Shown piece after piece: positions 16,629-25,235 of a stretch of 64,000 nt of DNA; position 1 is the first letter of the stretch, and each line of letters opens with the position of its first letter. The position numbers and the translations under genes were made by a program. This DNA is from SHAN690 sp038131955 (GTDB lineage: Bacteria; Bacteroidota; Bacteroidia; Flavobacteriales_G; Salibacteraceae): NCBI GenBank assembly GCA_038131955.1, contig JAYPQK010000002.1:186001-250000 (forward strand), read 5' to 3'. The notes below the pieces were generated by a model. That model was given only the letters and a program-made list of their open reading frames with translations, had not been told where the DNA came from and made no database searches.

Positions 16629-17045
16629 TCACTTCAGTTTGGCGGCCTGATTTGCTTCTTTGATCATCGCCCCCAAACGCTTGTAGTCTAGCTTCCCTTT
16701 TTCTTCCCTGAGATGTTCCATGACCACGAGGGCTCGACGAATCTTGATGTCTGACGACTTCACGTTATCGCTGAAGTAAATCATTGAGCGTTGATTTCCG
16801 TGAGTGAGCTCATGGAATAGCCTACTCCCCTCCTCGTCCTGATCCATGACTGCTGCGAATTCATCACTCATGGGTGTGCCATAAGTGGATGTGTCCTTCT
16901 CTAGTTTTATCTTGAATCTCTCACCCAAGATCAATCCCAGTTTGTTTCTCCGCTCCTTATTGATCAAGATGGAGTACCCGCCCAACTCGTTAGATGAGTT
17001 TAACGCACAATGGAAGCTATCCCCATTCGGAAGCGTACAGATCAC
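16629..17045 (-). CDS. YdeI/OmpD-associated-like protein lacking its N-terminus
   Basis: 138 residues from a GTG at 17045. The sequence matches the DUF1905 plus YdeI (bacteriocin-protection) pattern: ICTLPNGDSFHCAL, ILINKERRNKLGL, then a C-terminal RALVVMEHLREEKGKLDYKRL helix pair. Upstream codons still read FIDGKDRR, which fits DUF1905 proteins, but a TAA at 17100-17102 closes the frame and there is no ATG. The first 20-30 residues of the usual domain are missing. A TonB tail lies on the other strand immediately beyond, so the 5' end seems to have been lost in a deletion. It may be expressed in truncated form or be a remnant. Confidence 0.6.
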   Translation of the reverse strand: MICTLPNGDSFHCALNSSNELGGYSILINKERRNKLGLILGERFKIKLEKDTSTYGTPMSDEFAAVMDQDEEGSRLFHELTHGNQRSMIYFSDNVKSSDIKIRRALVVMEHLREEKGKLDYKRLGAMIKEANQAAKLK

Positions 17046-17081
17046 TCTTCGATCCTTTCCATCAATGAAGTCACGGTCATC

Positions 17082-17216
17082 AGGGGCGTGTTTGACGCCT
17101 TAGACAGAGAAGCAATACGTGTGATAAAGGAAATGCCCCAGTGGAATCCGGGGCTACAAAATGGTCAAGCCGTTCGCGTATATTACACGATACCGATACG
17201 ATTCGAATTGAGGTAG
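17082..17216 (+). pseudogene. TonB C-terminal fragment
   Basis: An open frame whose last 44 codons read RGVFDALDREAIRVIKEMP then QWNPGLQNGQAVRVYYTIP and IRFELR, the canonical end of bacteroidetal energy-transducer TonB (MPxWxPGxQNGxxVRVxxTxPIxF). Nothing TonB-like precedes about 17082: no membrane helix, proline linker or N-terminal half of the domain. The ORF could start at ATG 17010, but that part is antisense to the YdeI-like gene. I read it as the tail of a tonB gene whose 5' part was deleted together with the 5' end of the YdeI-like gene. Confidence 0.7.
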
Positions 17217-17633
17217 TTACTTGATATCCTTTTCGCTTAGATTCAGGTTCTTTCCTCGCTCATCTTTCACCCTCCAATAGGAACGTTCTAAGTTAGGAAC
17301 CTTCTTTGAAAGCGACTTTGCATATTCCTGAAACTTACTCACCGTCGTCTCATTGGTGAAAGGAGTGCCTATGACGTCCGTAAGCGCCTTCTTGATCTCT
17401 TTGTGCTCATCTTCGGTGAGCTTAGCGTGGTCGACGTCCAAACCGTTCTTCGCTCCCATCATTGAAGCTGGGGCAAAATGATTCTCTCCGAGCACTTTAT
17501 AGATCACGATGCGTGGATCGCTGACTATCTGATTGATGGCAAAATCCCGATCGGCTGCCTTCTTACCACGGAGCATCTTCTCCAGTCCAACTAGGTTCTC
17601 TACTACGTCCGATCTTTTCTTTACTACGTTCAT
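17217..17633 (-). CDS. Protein of unknown function
   Basis: 138 residues, lysine-rich and soluble, with no signal peptide or membrane helix. The most strand-like part is DPRIVIYKVLGENHFAPASMMG (about 40-61); the C-terminal half is predicted helical and charged. Its stop codon lies immediately after the stop of the TonB fragment on the other strand with no spacer. I recognise no family. Its position beside a deletion scar makes recent arrival or rearrangement possible, but nothing in composition proves it. Confidence 0.55.
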   Translation of the reverse strand: MNVVKKRSDVVENLVGLEKMLRGKKAADRDFAINQIVSDPRIVIYKVLGENHFAPASMMGAKNGLDVDHAKLTEDEHKEIKKALTDVIGTPFTNETTVSKFQEYAKSLSKKVPNLERSYWRVKDERGKNLNLSEKDIK

Positions 17634-17760
17634 CTGATTCTATTCAAGTTTGGTAGACCAATAGACGGTACTAACATAGTTGAAATGAAAACCGTGCAAC
17701 AACAAGAATAGTTCTACTTCTTAACGACCGATTGTTAACCGAGAATCGCTGCAGAATCTA

Positions 17761-17791
17761 TTGGGCAACACCCAGCCGCACCTTATCTTCG
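17761..17791 (+). promoter_or_regulatory. mutAB promoter
   Basis: TTG at 17761-17763, 20-base spacer, then TATCTTCG at 17784-17791 (one mismatch to TAnnTTTG). The mutA ATG follows after 4 bases, so the transcript should be leaderless or nearly so. Confidence 0.6.
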
Positions 17792-17795
17792 TCGC

Positions 17796-19010
17796 ATGAG
17801 CGACGCAACAGACCACCTTCTTTTCGCACAAGACAGCACAGAGCAATGGCGTGCCCGAGTTGAGAAAGATCTCAAGGGTAAGTCTTATGAAGACCATCTG
17901 CTTTGGAAAAGTGCGGAAGGTTTCACCATTGAATCTTGGCAAAATAGCCTTCCTACTCCCTTGGCTCAACTCACCAACTTGGAAGAGCCATGGAAGATCG
18001 TTGAACCGATCTACGAAAAGGATGCGCAAAAGGCCAACGAAGAGGCTCTTGCTGCACTCAACCAAGGAATCGAAGCGATTTGGTTCTTCAAAGGTTTTCT
18101 CGGCGCAGCAGCGGAAGTTGCTCTACGAGGGATCGACACCGGTATTGCTCCGGCCTTCGTTCAAGGTGGGAACTGTATAGATCCATATCGCGAGCTCCTT
18201 CGAGTCAAGGGAGATACTGACTTCTCAAAAGCAGGGAACTTGCTATTGAATGGGAAAAGACTTCGGAACCGTGGAGCAGGACTGATCGACGAAGTCGCCT
18301 TCCTTTTAGCACAAGGGTTGGGAACAGGAAAGACCAATGGCTTCGACGCCCCCATCCTCTTTCACACCGGCGTTGGAAATGCCTTTCTTTCAGAGATTGC
18401 CAAGGTCAGAGCTCTACGCTGGTTGTGGACCTCCATTTTAAGAAAAGAAGGAAAAGAACCACGGAATCCAATGATCCTGGCTAGCAATCTAACCATCACC
18501 AACGCGAAGAATGATGAGCACAGCAATATTCTCCGGGCCACGTCATCCGCTATGTCCGCCGTTCTGGGAGGTGCTCAGTTTGTCATGGTCGAACCTTGGG
18601 ACCTGCCATGGAAAGAATCAAATAACTTCAGCAAAAGGATCTCGAGAAACATCCAAAACCTGCTAAAGGAAGAAGGTCGACTGGATAAGAATTTGAACCA
18701 GGCCGACGGAGCCTACCTGATCGAGCATCTGACCACGACCATCGCCGAAAAAGCTTGGGAGAGAGTCCAGGAGATCGAAGCCGCTGGTGGATTCACGGCT
18801 TACGCCAAGAGCGGAGAGCTCAGGAGAAACCTAGAAACATCTGGTAAAGCACTGGTGGAAGCCTATGAGAATGGTGAGCGCAATCTACTCGGAGTCAACA
18901 AATACCCACCATCAACCGTGGTGCCTGAGACACCGAGAAGAAGCACTGAATACGCCCTCCTTCCTGCTGTGATCGACCTTCCTCTTCACCTTCAATCTGT
19001 GAACGCATGA
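17796..19010 (+). CDS. mutA: Methylmalonyl-CoA mutase small subunit
   Basis: 404 residues, a TIM-barrel homologue of the catalytic subunit without the C-terminal B12-binding domain (small subunits in other bacteria run to about 600 residues). Recognisable features are the N-terminal EQWRARVEKDLKGKSYEDHLLWKSAEG linker and the barrel segment FHTGVGNAFLSEIAKVRALRWLW. It forms the non-catalytic half of the heterodimer with MutB, 4-base overlap downstream, and probably serves in propionate/succinate interconversion. Confidence 0.93.
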   Translation: MSDATDHLLFAQDSTEQWRARVEKDLKGKSYEDHLLWKSAEGFTIESWQNSLPTPLAQLTNLEEPWKIVEPIYEKDAQKANEEALAALNQGIEAIWFFKGFLGAAAEVALRGIDTGIAPAFVQGGNCIDPYRELLRVKGDTDFSKAGNLLLNGKRLRNRGAGLIDEVAFLLAQGLGTGKTNGFDAPILFHTGVGNAFLSEIAKVRALRWLWTSILRKEGKEPRNPMILASNLTITNAKNDEHSNILRATSSAMSAVLGGAQFVMVEPWDLPWKESNNFSKRISRNIQNLLKEEGRLDKNLNQADGAYLIEHLTTTIAEKAWERVQEIEAAGGFTAYAKSGELRRNLETSGKALVEAYENGERNLLGVNKYPPSTVVPETPRRSTEYALLPAVIDLPLHLQSVNA

Positions 19011-21136
19011 GTCAATACAAGGACATTTCATTTCGGGATCTTGTAGGTGGTCAATCAGAATCACATTCCGCAGGCCAGGAAAAATGGACGGCCCCCGAGG
19101 GTATTGATATCCCGAAGGTTCAATCTCCGGTTAGCGCTGGGCAACTTCCCCACATGAGTTTTGGAGCTGGTGCTCCACCCTATTTGCGTGGACCTTATGC
19201 CAGTATGTACGCCATCCGGCCCTGGACCATCCGACAATACGCAGGCTTCAGTACGGCGGAAGAGTCGAACGCTTTTTATCGCCGCAACCTTGCCGCTGGA
19301 CAAAAGGGTCTCTCGGTTGCCTTCGACTTGGCAACTCACCGTGGATACGACAGCGACCATGAGCGCGTCAAAGGAGATGTTGGAAAAGCCGGTGTAGCCA
19401 TCGACACCGTCGAGGATATGAAGATCCTCTTTGATCAGATCCCACTAGACAAGATGTCGGTCAGTATGACCATGAACGGAGCGGTGATCCCGATTATGGC
19501 ATTTTACATCGTTGCTGCTGAAGAGCAGGGCGTGACCCCAAATCAGCTGGCCGGAACCATTCAGAATGACATCCTGAAGGAATTCATGGTGAGGAATACC
19601 TACATCTACCCTCCTCAGCCATCCATGCACATCATTGGAGACATCTTCCGCTACACGTCGAAGAACATGCCCAAGTTCAACTCGATCAGTATTTCGGGAT
19701 ACCACATGCACGAGGCGGGAGCCACGGCGGATATCGAGTTGGCGTACACGCTGGCCAATGGACTAGAATACATCAGAACAGGAATTGAAGCCGGGTTAGG
19801 CATTGACGACTTTACTCCGCGCCTATCGTTTTTCTGGGGTATCGGCATGAATCACTTCATGGAGATTGCGAAAATGCGTGCCGGTCGAGTGCTTTGGTCG
19901 AAGATCGTCAAGCAATTCAATCCTGAGAAAGCGAAGAGCATGGCCTTGCGTACGCACAGTCAAACCTCCGGATGGAGTTTGACCGAGCAGGACCCCTTCA
20001 ACAATGTCGCCCGTACGAGTATTGAAGCCTTAGCCGCTGCTATGGGAGGCACTCAGTCGTTGCATACGAACTCATTGGATGAAGCTATTGCCCTGCCTAC
20101 AGACTTCTCTGCGCGGATCGCGCGCAACACACAACTCTTCTGGCAACTGGAGAGTGACATCACCCGAGGCATCGACCCCTGGGGCGGATCATACTTTGTA
20201 GAACAATTGACCGCAGAACTCATCGACAAGGCATGGAAGCTGATTGAGGAGGTGGAAGAATTGGGCGGCATGATCAAGGCCATCGAGGCTGGCGTTCCTA
20301 AAATGCGCATTGAGGAGTCAGCCGCTCGAAAGCAGGCACGCATCGACAGTGGACAGGAGATCATTGTGGGCGTGAATCGATACGAGGTAGAAGAAGATAC
20401 CGAAATTGACATTCTAGATGTAGACAACACCAAAGTCCGAGACTCACAGATCGAACGTCTGAATCGAGTCAAGGCCGATCGCAACGACAACGACGTGAAG
20501 GCAGCACTTCAGGCTATAGCCCAATGCGCAGAGAGCAAAAATGGCAACCTGTTAGAATTGGCGGTAGACGCGGCTCGCAAACGAGCCACACTCGGGGAGA
20601 TCAGCATGGCCATGGAGCAGGTTTTTGGTCGTCACAAAGCCGAAAACAAGAGTATCAGTGGCGTTTATTCTAGTGAGATGAAAAAGGACCGTTCATTTGA
20701 AAAGGCATACAGCCTCTCTGAAGAAGTCGCTAAGAAGCAAGGCCGAAGACCGAGAATCCTTGTAGCAAAGATGGGGCAAGACGGTCACGACCGAGGCGCC
20801 AAGGTAATCGCCACCTCCTTCGCTGATATTGGATTCGATGTGGATGTCGGACCGCTCTTCTCTACCCCATCCGAGGTCGCTAAGATGGCGATGGAGAATG
20901 ATGTTCACTTTGTAGGAGTGAGTTCACTGGCTGCCGGTCATAAAACATTAATACCCGAATTGATCGATGAATTGCGCAAGGTCGGTCGCGAGGACGCGAT
21001 CGTAGTAGCAGGAGGAGTGATACCGAAGCAGGACTACGATTTTCTATACAAAGCAGGTGTTGACGCGGTATTCGGCCCAGGTACGGTGATCAGCAAAGCA
21101 GCCATAGAACTTTTGGAAAAACTACTTTCGAAGTAA
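19007..21136 (+). CDS. mutB: Methylmalonyl-CoA mutase large (catalytic) subunit
   Basis: 709 residues. N-terminal substrate barrel with RGPYASMYAIRPWTIRQYAGF and GWSLTEQDPFNN, and a C-terminal cobalamin-binding domain with the DxHxxG motif (GQDGHDRGAKVI, His594 as cobalt ligand). Interconverts methylmalonyl-CoA and succinyl-CoA using adenosylcobalamin. Overlaps mutA by ATGA. The MeaB-like GTPase and epimerase are not in this window. Confidence 0.97.
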   Translation: MSQYKDISFRDLVGGQSESHSAGQEKWTAPEGIDIPKVQSPVSAGQLPHMSFGAGAPPYLRGPYASMYAIRPWTIRQYAGFSTAEESNAFYRRNLAAGQKGLSVAFDLATHRGYDSDHERVKGDVGKAGVAIDTVEDMKILFDQIPLDKMSVSMTMNGAVIPIMAFYIVAAEEQGVTPNQLAGTIQNDILKEFMVRNTYIYPPQPSMHIIGDIFRYTSKNMPKFNSISISGYHMHEAGATADIELAYTLANGLEYIRTGIEAGLGIDDFTPRLSFFWGIGMNHFMEIAKMRAGRVLWSKIVKQFNPEKAKSMALRTHSQTSGWSLTEQDPFNNVARTSIEALAAAMGGTQSLHTNSLDEAIALPTDFSARIARNTQLFWQLESDITRGIDPWGGSYFVEQLTAELIDKAWKLIEEVEELGGMIKAIEAGVPKMRIEESAARKQARIDSGQEIIVGVNRYEVEEDTEIDILDVDNTKVRDSQIERLNRVKADRNDNDVKAALQAIAQCAESKNGNLLELAVDAARKRATLGEISMAMEQVFGRHKAENKSISGVYSSEMKKDRSFEKAYSLSEEVAKKQGRRPRILVAKMGQDGHDRGAKVIATSFADIGFDVDVGPLFSTPSEVAKMAMENDVHFVGVSSLAAGHKTLIPELIDELRKVGREDAIVVAGGVIPKQDYDFLYKAGVDAVFGPGTVISKAAIELLEKLLSK

Positions 21137-21153
21137 CCTAAACAACCACCACC

Positions 21154-21558
21154 ATGGATAATACTTGGACACGCATTCTGGTTTTTGTCATTCTTTCACT
21201 CATCTTAGGATTCATTCTAGGTCGAGTCACAGCTCCACATTCGCATTCCCACTTCGGAGAGCATCCTCACATGGAAAAGAAGATCCACGTGATCAAGGGC
21301 GGAGAGGCAGATGAGACGATGGTCTGGACCGATGACGAAGGGAAGAAAGTCGTCATAGAAAAAGAGATGATCGATGCTTCAGGATCCTTCGAATTCAAAG
21401 AAGGAGAAGCGAAGATCCATTCAATCATTAAAGGCATCGAAAACTCCGAGTTCGAGGGTGACAGCACTTTTCAGATCGGAAAAACCAAAGTTGAGCTCTC
21501 ACGCAAGAATGGAGAGATGCAAGTTGAGGTAACGATCGACGAGGAAAAGGAGAATTAA
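21154..21558 (+). CDS. Small single-pass membrane protein with His-rich linker
   Basis: 134 residues: an N-terminal membrane helix (about 6-27, ILVFVILSLILGFILGRV) followed by APHSHSHFGEHPHMEKK, a histidine cluster just outside the membrane, and a charged Lys/Glu-rich domain with alternating strand-like segments. The histidines could bind metal, which is inference. It begins 17 bases after mutB and may be on the same transcript. No known family. Confidence 0.65.
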   Translation: MDNTWTRILVFVILSLILGFILGRVTAPHSHSHFGEHPHMEKKIHVIKGGEADETMVWTDDEGKKVVIEKEMIDASGSFEFKEGEAKIHSIIKGIENSEFEGDSTFQIGKTKVELSRKNGEMQVEVTIDEEKEN

Positions 21559-21620
21559 CCTCTACACTCCTTTCGGACGATCAAGACTTCCTCGTTGTCA
21601 AGCAAAAGGTAGCCGAGGTC

Positions 21621-21920
21621 CTAACAGAAATGGTAGACCGTCCCCTTTTTCGTCTCGTATTGATGCGTGATGTAGGCGAAACTGAACCCTCGCGCTAACA
21701 ACTCATCGCGTGCCGCCTTGACCTTGTCATTGGGCGTCAACTCGTCTAAGATCCGTCTATTCTTTCTCAACGAGTAGTTTATCTTACGCACTTGTCGGTT
21801 CACGTCTCGATTGTGTCTGTTGTTGTAGGTATTTCGACACGCATCCCCGCAGAATTTCTTGTCCGCCCTACCCACCAGGCGGTCGCCGCATTCTCGGCAT
21901 TTCCTTGTTTTCGTAAGCAT
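21621..21920 (-). CDS. Zinc-ribbon protein
   Basis: 99 residues with a four-Cys zinc ribbon, CRECGDRL and KKFCGDACRNTYNN, then the basic segment NRQVRKINYSLRKNRRIL and a GFSFAYITHQYETKKGTVYHFC tail. This is a widespread small bacteroidetal protein type that could bind nucleic acid, judged from the basic helix and ribbon; actual role unknown. Stands alone. Confidence 0.8.
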   Translation of the reverse strand: MLTKTRKCRECGDRLVGRADKKFCGDACRNTYNNRHNRDVNRQVRKINYSLRKNRRILDELTPNDKVKAARDELLARGFSFAYITHQYETKKGTVYHFC

Positions 21921-22024
21921 GTGCCTAAAGTAGAATCCGATGGAGTAGATTCAATTGCACAATTCACCCTATGGACAAGTCCGACTTGCGATGTGCTTTT
22001 GAGGGAACACCATAAAGTTGCATT

Positions 22025-22955
22025 ATGCGCAAACTCATCATTTACTTGCTACCGATATTCTTGCTTTCCACATTTCATTTCGAATCGATGTCTCAGACAC
22101 AAGTGGTAAAAACACCGAGGGTGAGTCCATCGGCTACGATTTCACAGCAGGTTGGTGTCACTACGATCACCATCGACTACTCCAGACCCAGCGTCAGAGG
22201 TCGCGAGATCTGGGGAGGTATTGTGCCTTTTGGAATGCACAACCCAGGTTGGGGCACAGCCACATCTGCTCCTTGGAGGGCCGGCGCGAATGAGAACACG
22301 GTCATCTCCTTCTCTACAGACGTAAAATTCAATGGTGTCGAGGTCGAGGCCGGATCCTATGCCTTGTTTATGGTCGTGGAGGAAGATGGCACGGTCGAAG
22401 TGATCTTATCCTTTCTTGATCGAGGTGGACTTGGAGAGTACCGTTGTTGAACAATTGCGCAATGATCTGAGAGGCACGGCTAGGTTTTCCCACCTCGGCC
22501 CAATGGAAGCAGCAAATTGGTGTGTTCAGAATAATGTGAACCTGGAAGAGGCCCTATCATGGGCAAAGCTCGCTTCAGGCATGGATCGTCAATACGCCAC
22601 CTTGAGGGTTGAAGCCGATGCGCTCAGGGCTTTGGGTCGTAGGGAAGAATATCAGAAGGTGATGGATGAAGCACTGGAGATGGGCAGTGTTTTCCAACTT
22701 CACGGCTACGGACGTCAACTCATCACCGAAGGGCGTGTGGATGACGCTATGAATGTCTTCAAGAAGAACGCGAAGCTCCATAGCAATACCTGGCCTGTGA
22801 ATTATGGTCTTGCCAGAGAATATTCTGCCAAAGGCGATTACAAGACAGCCTTGAAATACCTCGTGAAGGCCGAGCAAAACTGTCCTGATGATGTGAATCT
22901 CAATATGATCAAAGCGAACAAAGCCAAGCTCGAGCGTGGAGAGGATATCAACTGA
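22025..22955 (+). pseudogene. DUF2911/TPR secreted protein gene with internal deletion
   Basis: The 5' frame (22025-22447) has a signal peptide and the DUF2911 core: ATISQQVGVTTITIDYSRPS, WRAGANENTVISFSTDV and AGSYALFMVVEEDGTVEVILS. It then falls out of register into FLDRGGLGEYRC and stops. The second frame picks up at about 22410 as PFLIEVDLESTVVEQLRNDL and continues through an intact TPR-like C-terminal part to 22955. In homologues I recall, about 60-65 residues separate VILS from the IPFxIEVDL strand. So roughly 190 bases appear to be deleted, leaving an out-of-frame joint. The two halves cannot form the normal protein. Confidence 0.7.
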
Positions 22956-23080
22956 TCCAGACTTGATGTAGATCAGCTTAAAAACTGAGCAATGGTGGGC
23001 ACTTCAAGGATTGTCTGACCCCATTGTGGAGTAATTTGGACGGATAATAATGATCCTCATATGGATCGAAATCTATCCTC

Positions 23081-23974
23081 ATGAAACGCCTGATTTCCCT
23101 GGTACTTGTATCTACCTTGACTCTTGGACTACAAGCACAGTTAAAGCCCTATGTCGAAGCTTTCCGAACTGACGCCCCTCCAACTTCCGTAGCTCAATCC
23201 ATCAAGGATGCCGCACAAGCGAATGGACTGAAGGTGGTAGGCCAATATTCTCCAGACACAAAAATTCCGCGTATAGTGATCGTCGTAACCTCTGACGAGC
23301 TGATAAACGCAGTAAAGCAAACAGGAGGACTTCGCGGTTTTGCCGCTACCCAACGCATCGCCATCACCCAAGAAGGAAAGAGTGTGGTCTCATTCACCAA
23401 TCCGGCCTATTGGGGAAATGCGTATTACCAAGAAGACTACCCTTCAGTTGAGTCTTTGATCAAGGGATATGAACAAAAGGTCCTTGCCACCATGAAACAG
23501 GTCGGAGAGGTCACTCTCACTCCATTCGGTTCTGAGAAAGGAGTAAAGATCGACGATCTAAGAGATTACCAATACATGTTTGGCATGCCTGAATTCGATG
23601 ATACCGTTGAATTAGAATCATTTGGCAGTTATCAGGAGGCCAAAGGAAAGGTTGACGCCAATCTGAAAAAGGATCTACCCGGTGTCAGTTTAGTTTACCG
23701 TTTGGAGATTCCTGGAAAAGAGATCACCTTGTATGGAATCGGACTCAGTGGTCCAACGGGCGAGTCACAATTCATGCCGATCATTGACATTGGCTCTCCA
23801 AAGCATACAGCATTTCTTCCCTATGAACTACTCGTGGTGGGAGACGAAGTACACATGCTGCATGGAAGATTTCGAATCGCCCTCTCCTTCCCTGATCTAA
23901 CCATGGGAACGTTCAGTAAGATCATGTCAACTCCGGGTGACATAGAAGACTTAATGGAACAACTGGTAGAATAA
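23081..23974 (+). CDS. Exported DUF302-like protein
   Basis: 297 residues, signal peptide MKRLISLVLVSTLTLGLQAQ. Residues about 30-130 resemble the DUF302 fold (PPTSVAQSIKDAAQANGLKVVG, then a strand ending IAITQEGKSVVSFTNPAYWGNAYYQED). The C-terminal half (about 150-297) is a second alpha/beta region ending in helices with no match I recognise. Periplasmic. The gene stands alone between the broken DUF2911 gene and the Rrf2 module. Confidence 0.6.
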   Translation: MKRLISLVLVSTLTLGLQAQLKPYVEAFRTDAPPTSVAQSIKDAAQANGLKVVGQYSPDTKIPRIVIVVTSDELINAVKQTGGLRGFAATQRIAITQEGKSVVSFTNPAYWGNAYYQEDYPSVESLIKGYEQKVLATMKQVGEVTLTPFGSEKGVKIDDLRDYQYMFGMPEFDDTVELESFGSYQEAKGKVDANLKKDLPGVSLVYRLEIPGKEITLYGIGLSGPTGESQFMPIIDIGSPKHTAFLPYELLVVGDEVHMLHGRFRIALSFPDLTMGTFSKIMSTPGDIEDLMEQLVE

Positions 23975-23985
23975 TAAAAGAAGGG

Positions 23986-24015
23986 TTGCCCTATCTGGAA
24001 AGTAGAGTATCTTAG
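23986..24015 (+). promoter_or_regulatory. Promoter of the Rrf2 regulator gene
   Basis: TTG at 23986-23988, 19-base spacer, TATCTTAG at 24008-24015 (one mismatch to TAnnTTTG). The ATG follows after 5 bases. Confidence 0.5.
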
Positions 24016-24020
24016 CCGGC

Positions 24021-24458
24021 ATGCTATCGAAGAAAGCAAAGTATGCGATGTTGGCCCTCGTTCACTTGGCAAAACACCAAGAAGAAGGACCCATATTGAT
24101 CAGTCGGATCGCAGAGGAAGAGCATATTCCTCAAAAATTTCTTGAAGCCATCTTGCTTGATCTTAAGAAGGACGGTGTCCTTGCGAGTAAGAAAGGCAAA
24201 GGCGGCGGTTATTATCTTATCCGTGACCCGGAAGAAGTGAACATGGCAGACGTGATGCGACTCTTCGATGGAGCGATCGCACTTTTACCCTGTGTGACTT
24301 ACAAATACTACGAGCGGTGCGAAGAATGTAAGGATGAAGAGACCTGTGGCATTCGCGACACCTTTCTCATGGTTCGCAACGAAACCGTTGAGCGACTCAA
24401 GGCCGCTACCCTATCCCACATCATTGCAACGGAAAAAAATCTAAAGGAAGAAAAATAG
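24021..24458 (+). CDS. Rrf2-family transcriptional regulator
   Basis: 145 residues. Winged-helix DNA-binding domain (MLSKKAKYAMLALVHLAKHQ through ISRIAEEEHIPQKFLEAIL and KGKGGGYYL), then Cys91, Cys100, Cys103 and Cys109 in LLPCVTYKYYERCEECKDEETC, a set that could ligate an Fe-S cluster as in IscR/NsrR/RsrR. The extra cysteine over the usual three is notable. It precedes the DUF2490 and SLC13 genes by 39 bases; Rrf2 proteins often control sulfur or Fe-S genes, so control of these neighbours is a reasonable inference. Confidence 0.92.
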   Translation: MLSKKAKYAMLALVHLAKHQEEGPILISRIAEEEHIPQKFLEAILLDLKKDGVLASKKGKGGGYYLIRDPEEVNMADVMRLFDGAIALLPCVTYKYYERCEECKDEETCGIRDTFLMVRNETVERLKAATLSHIIATEKNLKEEK

Positions 24459-24485
24459 AATACTCTACTTAGTTTATAGAGTTTA

Positions 24486-24493
24486 TATATTTG
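24486..24493 (+). promoter_or_regulatory. -7 box of the DUF2490-SLC13 operon
   Basis: TATATTTG, a perfect TAnnTTTG match, ending 4 bases before the ATG at 24498. It lacks a TTG at -33, as expected of a promoter needing activation. The AT-rich stretch just upstream, after the Rrf2 stop, is a possible operator site. Confidence 0.45.
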
Positions 24494-24497
24494 CTGA

Positions 24498-25235
24498 ATG
24501 CAATCTAACTTTCGTCATGTCTTCCCGATCATTGCGGCGCTTATTATGTGTCAAGCTTCATTTGCCCAGGGCACCACAACACAGTCCTTGATATGGTTGA
24601 AGTATTTCAATCAATGGCGGATCACAGACAAAGTTCACCTACATACCGAGATTGAGGAAAGACGCTTTTCAATGCCTGATCGAGCACATCAGAGACTATT
24701 GCCCAAAGTTGGATTGGAATATGTACAATCAGATCGAATCTCATTCAATGTAGGTGGCGTATTCTTTCAACAGTTCTTACCCCATGACCCGAATATTGAA
24801 AGTGAATTATTTCATGAATGGAGACCGCATCAGTACGTGGCCTTTAGTGAATTGTATGGCAAGTTCAAACTTCAATCCCGCATCATGTTTGAAGAGCGCT
24901 TCATCGAGCGTCCCGGGTTTGGTGAGGTTCGGTACCTGTTTAATTTCAGAGAAAGGACGCTGTTCAAACTATCCTTTCAGACCATTAAAGGGTTTTCCCA
25001 AAGCGAGAAGTCAGCGCTGAACGTCTATGTTTACGATGAACTGTTTGTGCAAGCCGGCGAAGGGGTGACGTATAACGTATTTGATCAAAATCGGATTGGG
25101 GGTGGTTTTAACTTGCGAGTCAACGAGTACTTCGCCTTTGACCTGTCCTACTTCAATTGGTACCAACAGCAAGGTTCCGGAGTGGACTTCTTCAATAGAC
25201 ATATCATCCACCTCACTCTGCTCCACACGATATGA
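24498..25235 (+). CDS. DUF2490 outer-membrane beta-barrel protein
   Basis: 245 residues with a signal peptide ending ASFAQ. The family signature TQSLIWLKYFNQWRITDKVHLHTEIEERRF is followed by amphipathic strands (FNVGGVFFQQFLPH, FKLQSRIMFEERF, FRERTLFKLSFQ) and ends in the terminal strand HIIHLTLLHTI, as in outer-membrane barrels. It overlaps the SLC13 permease by 4 bases, suggesting an outer-membrane partner for the same solute. Confidence 0.85.
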   Translation: MQSNFRHVFPIIAALIMCQASFAQGTTTQSLIWLKYFNQWRITDKVHLHTEIEERRFSMPDRAHQRLLPKVGLEYVQSDRISFNVGGVFFQQFLPHDPNIESELFHEWRPHQYVAFSELYGKFKLQSRIMFEERFIERPGFGEVRYLFNFRERTLFKLSFQTIKGFSQSEKSALNVYVYDELFVQAGEGVTYNVFDQNRIGGGFNLRVNEYFAFDLSYFNWYQQQGSGVDFFNRHIIHLTLLHTI

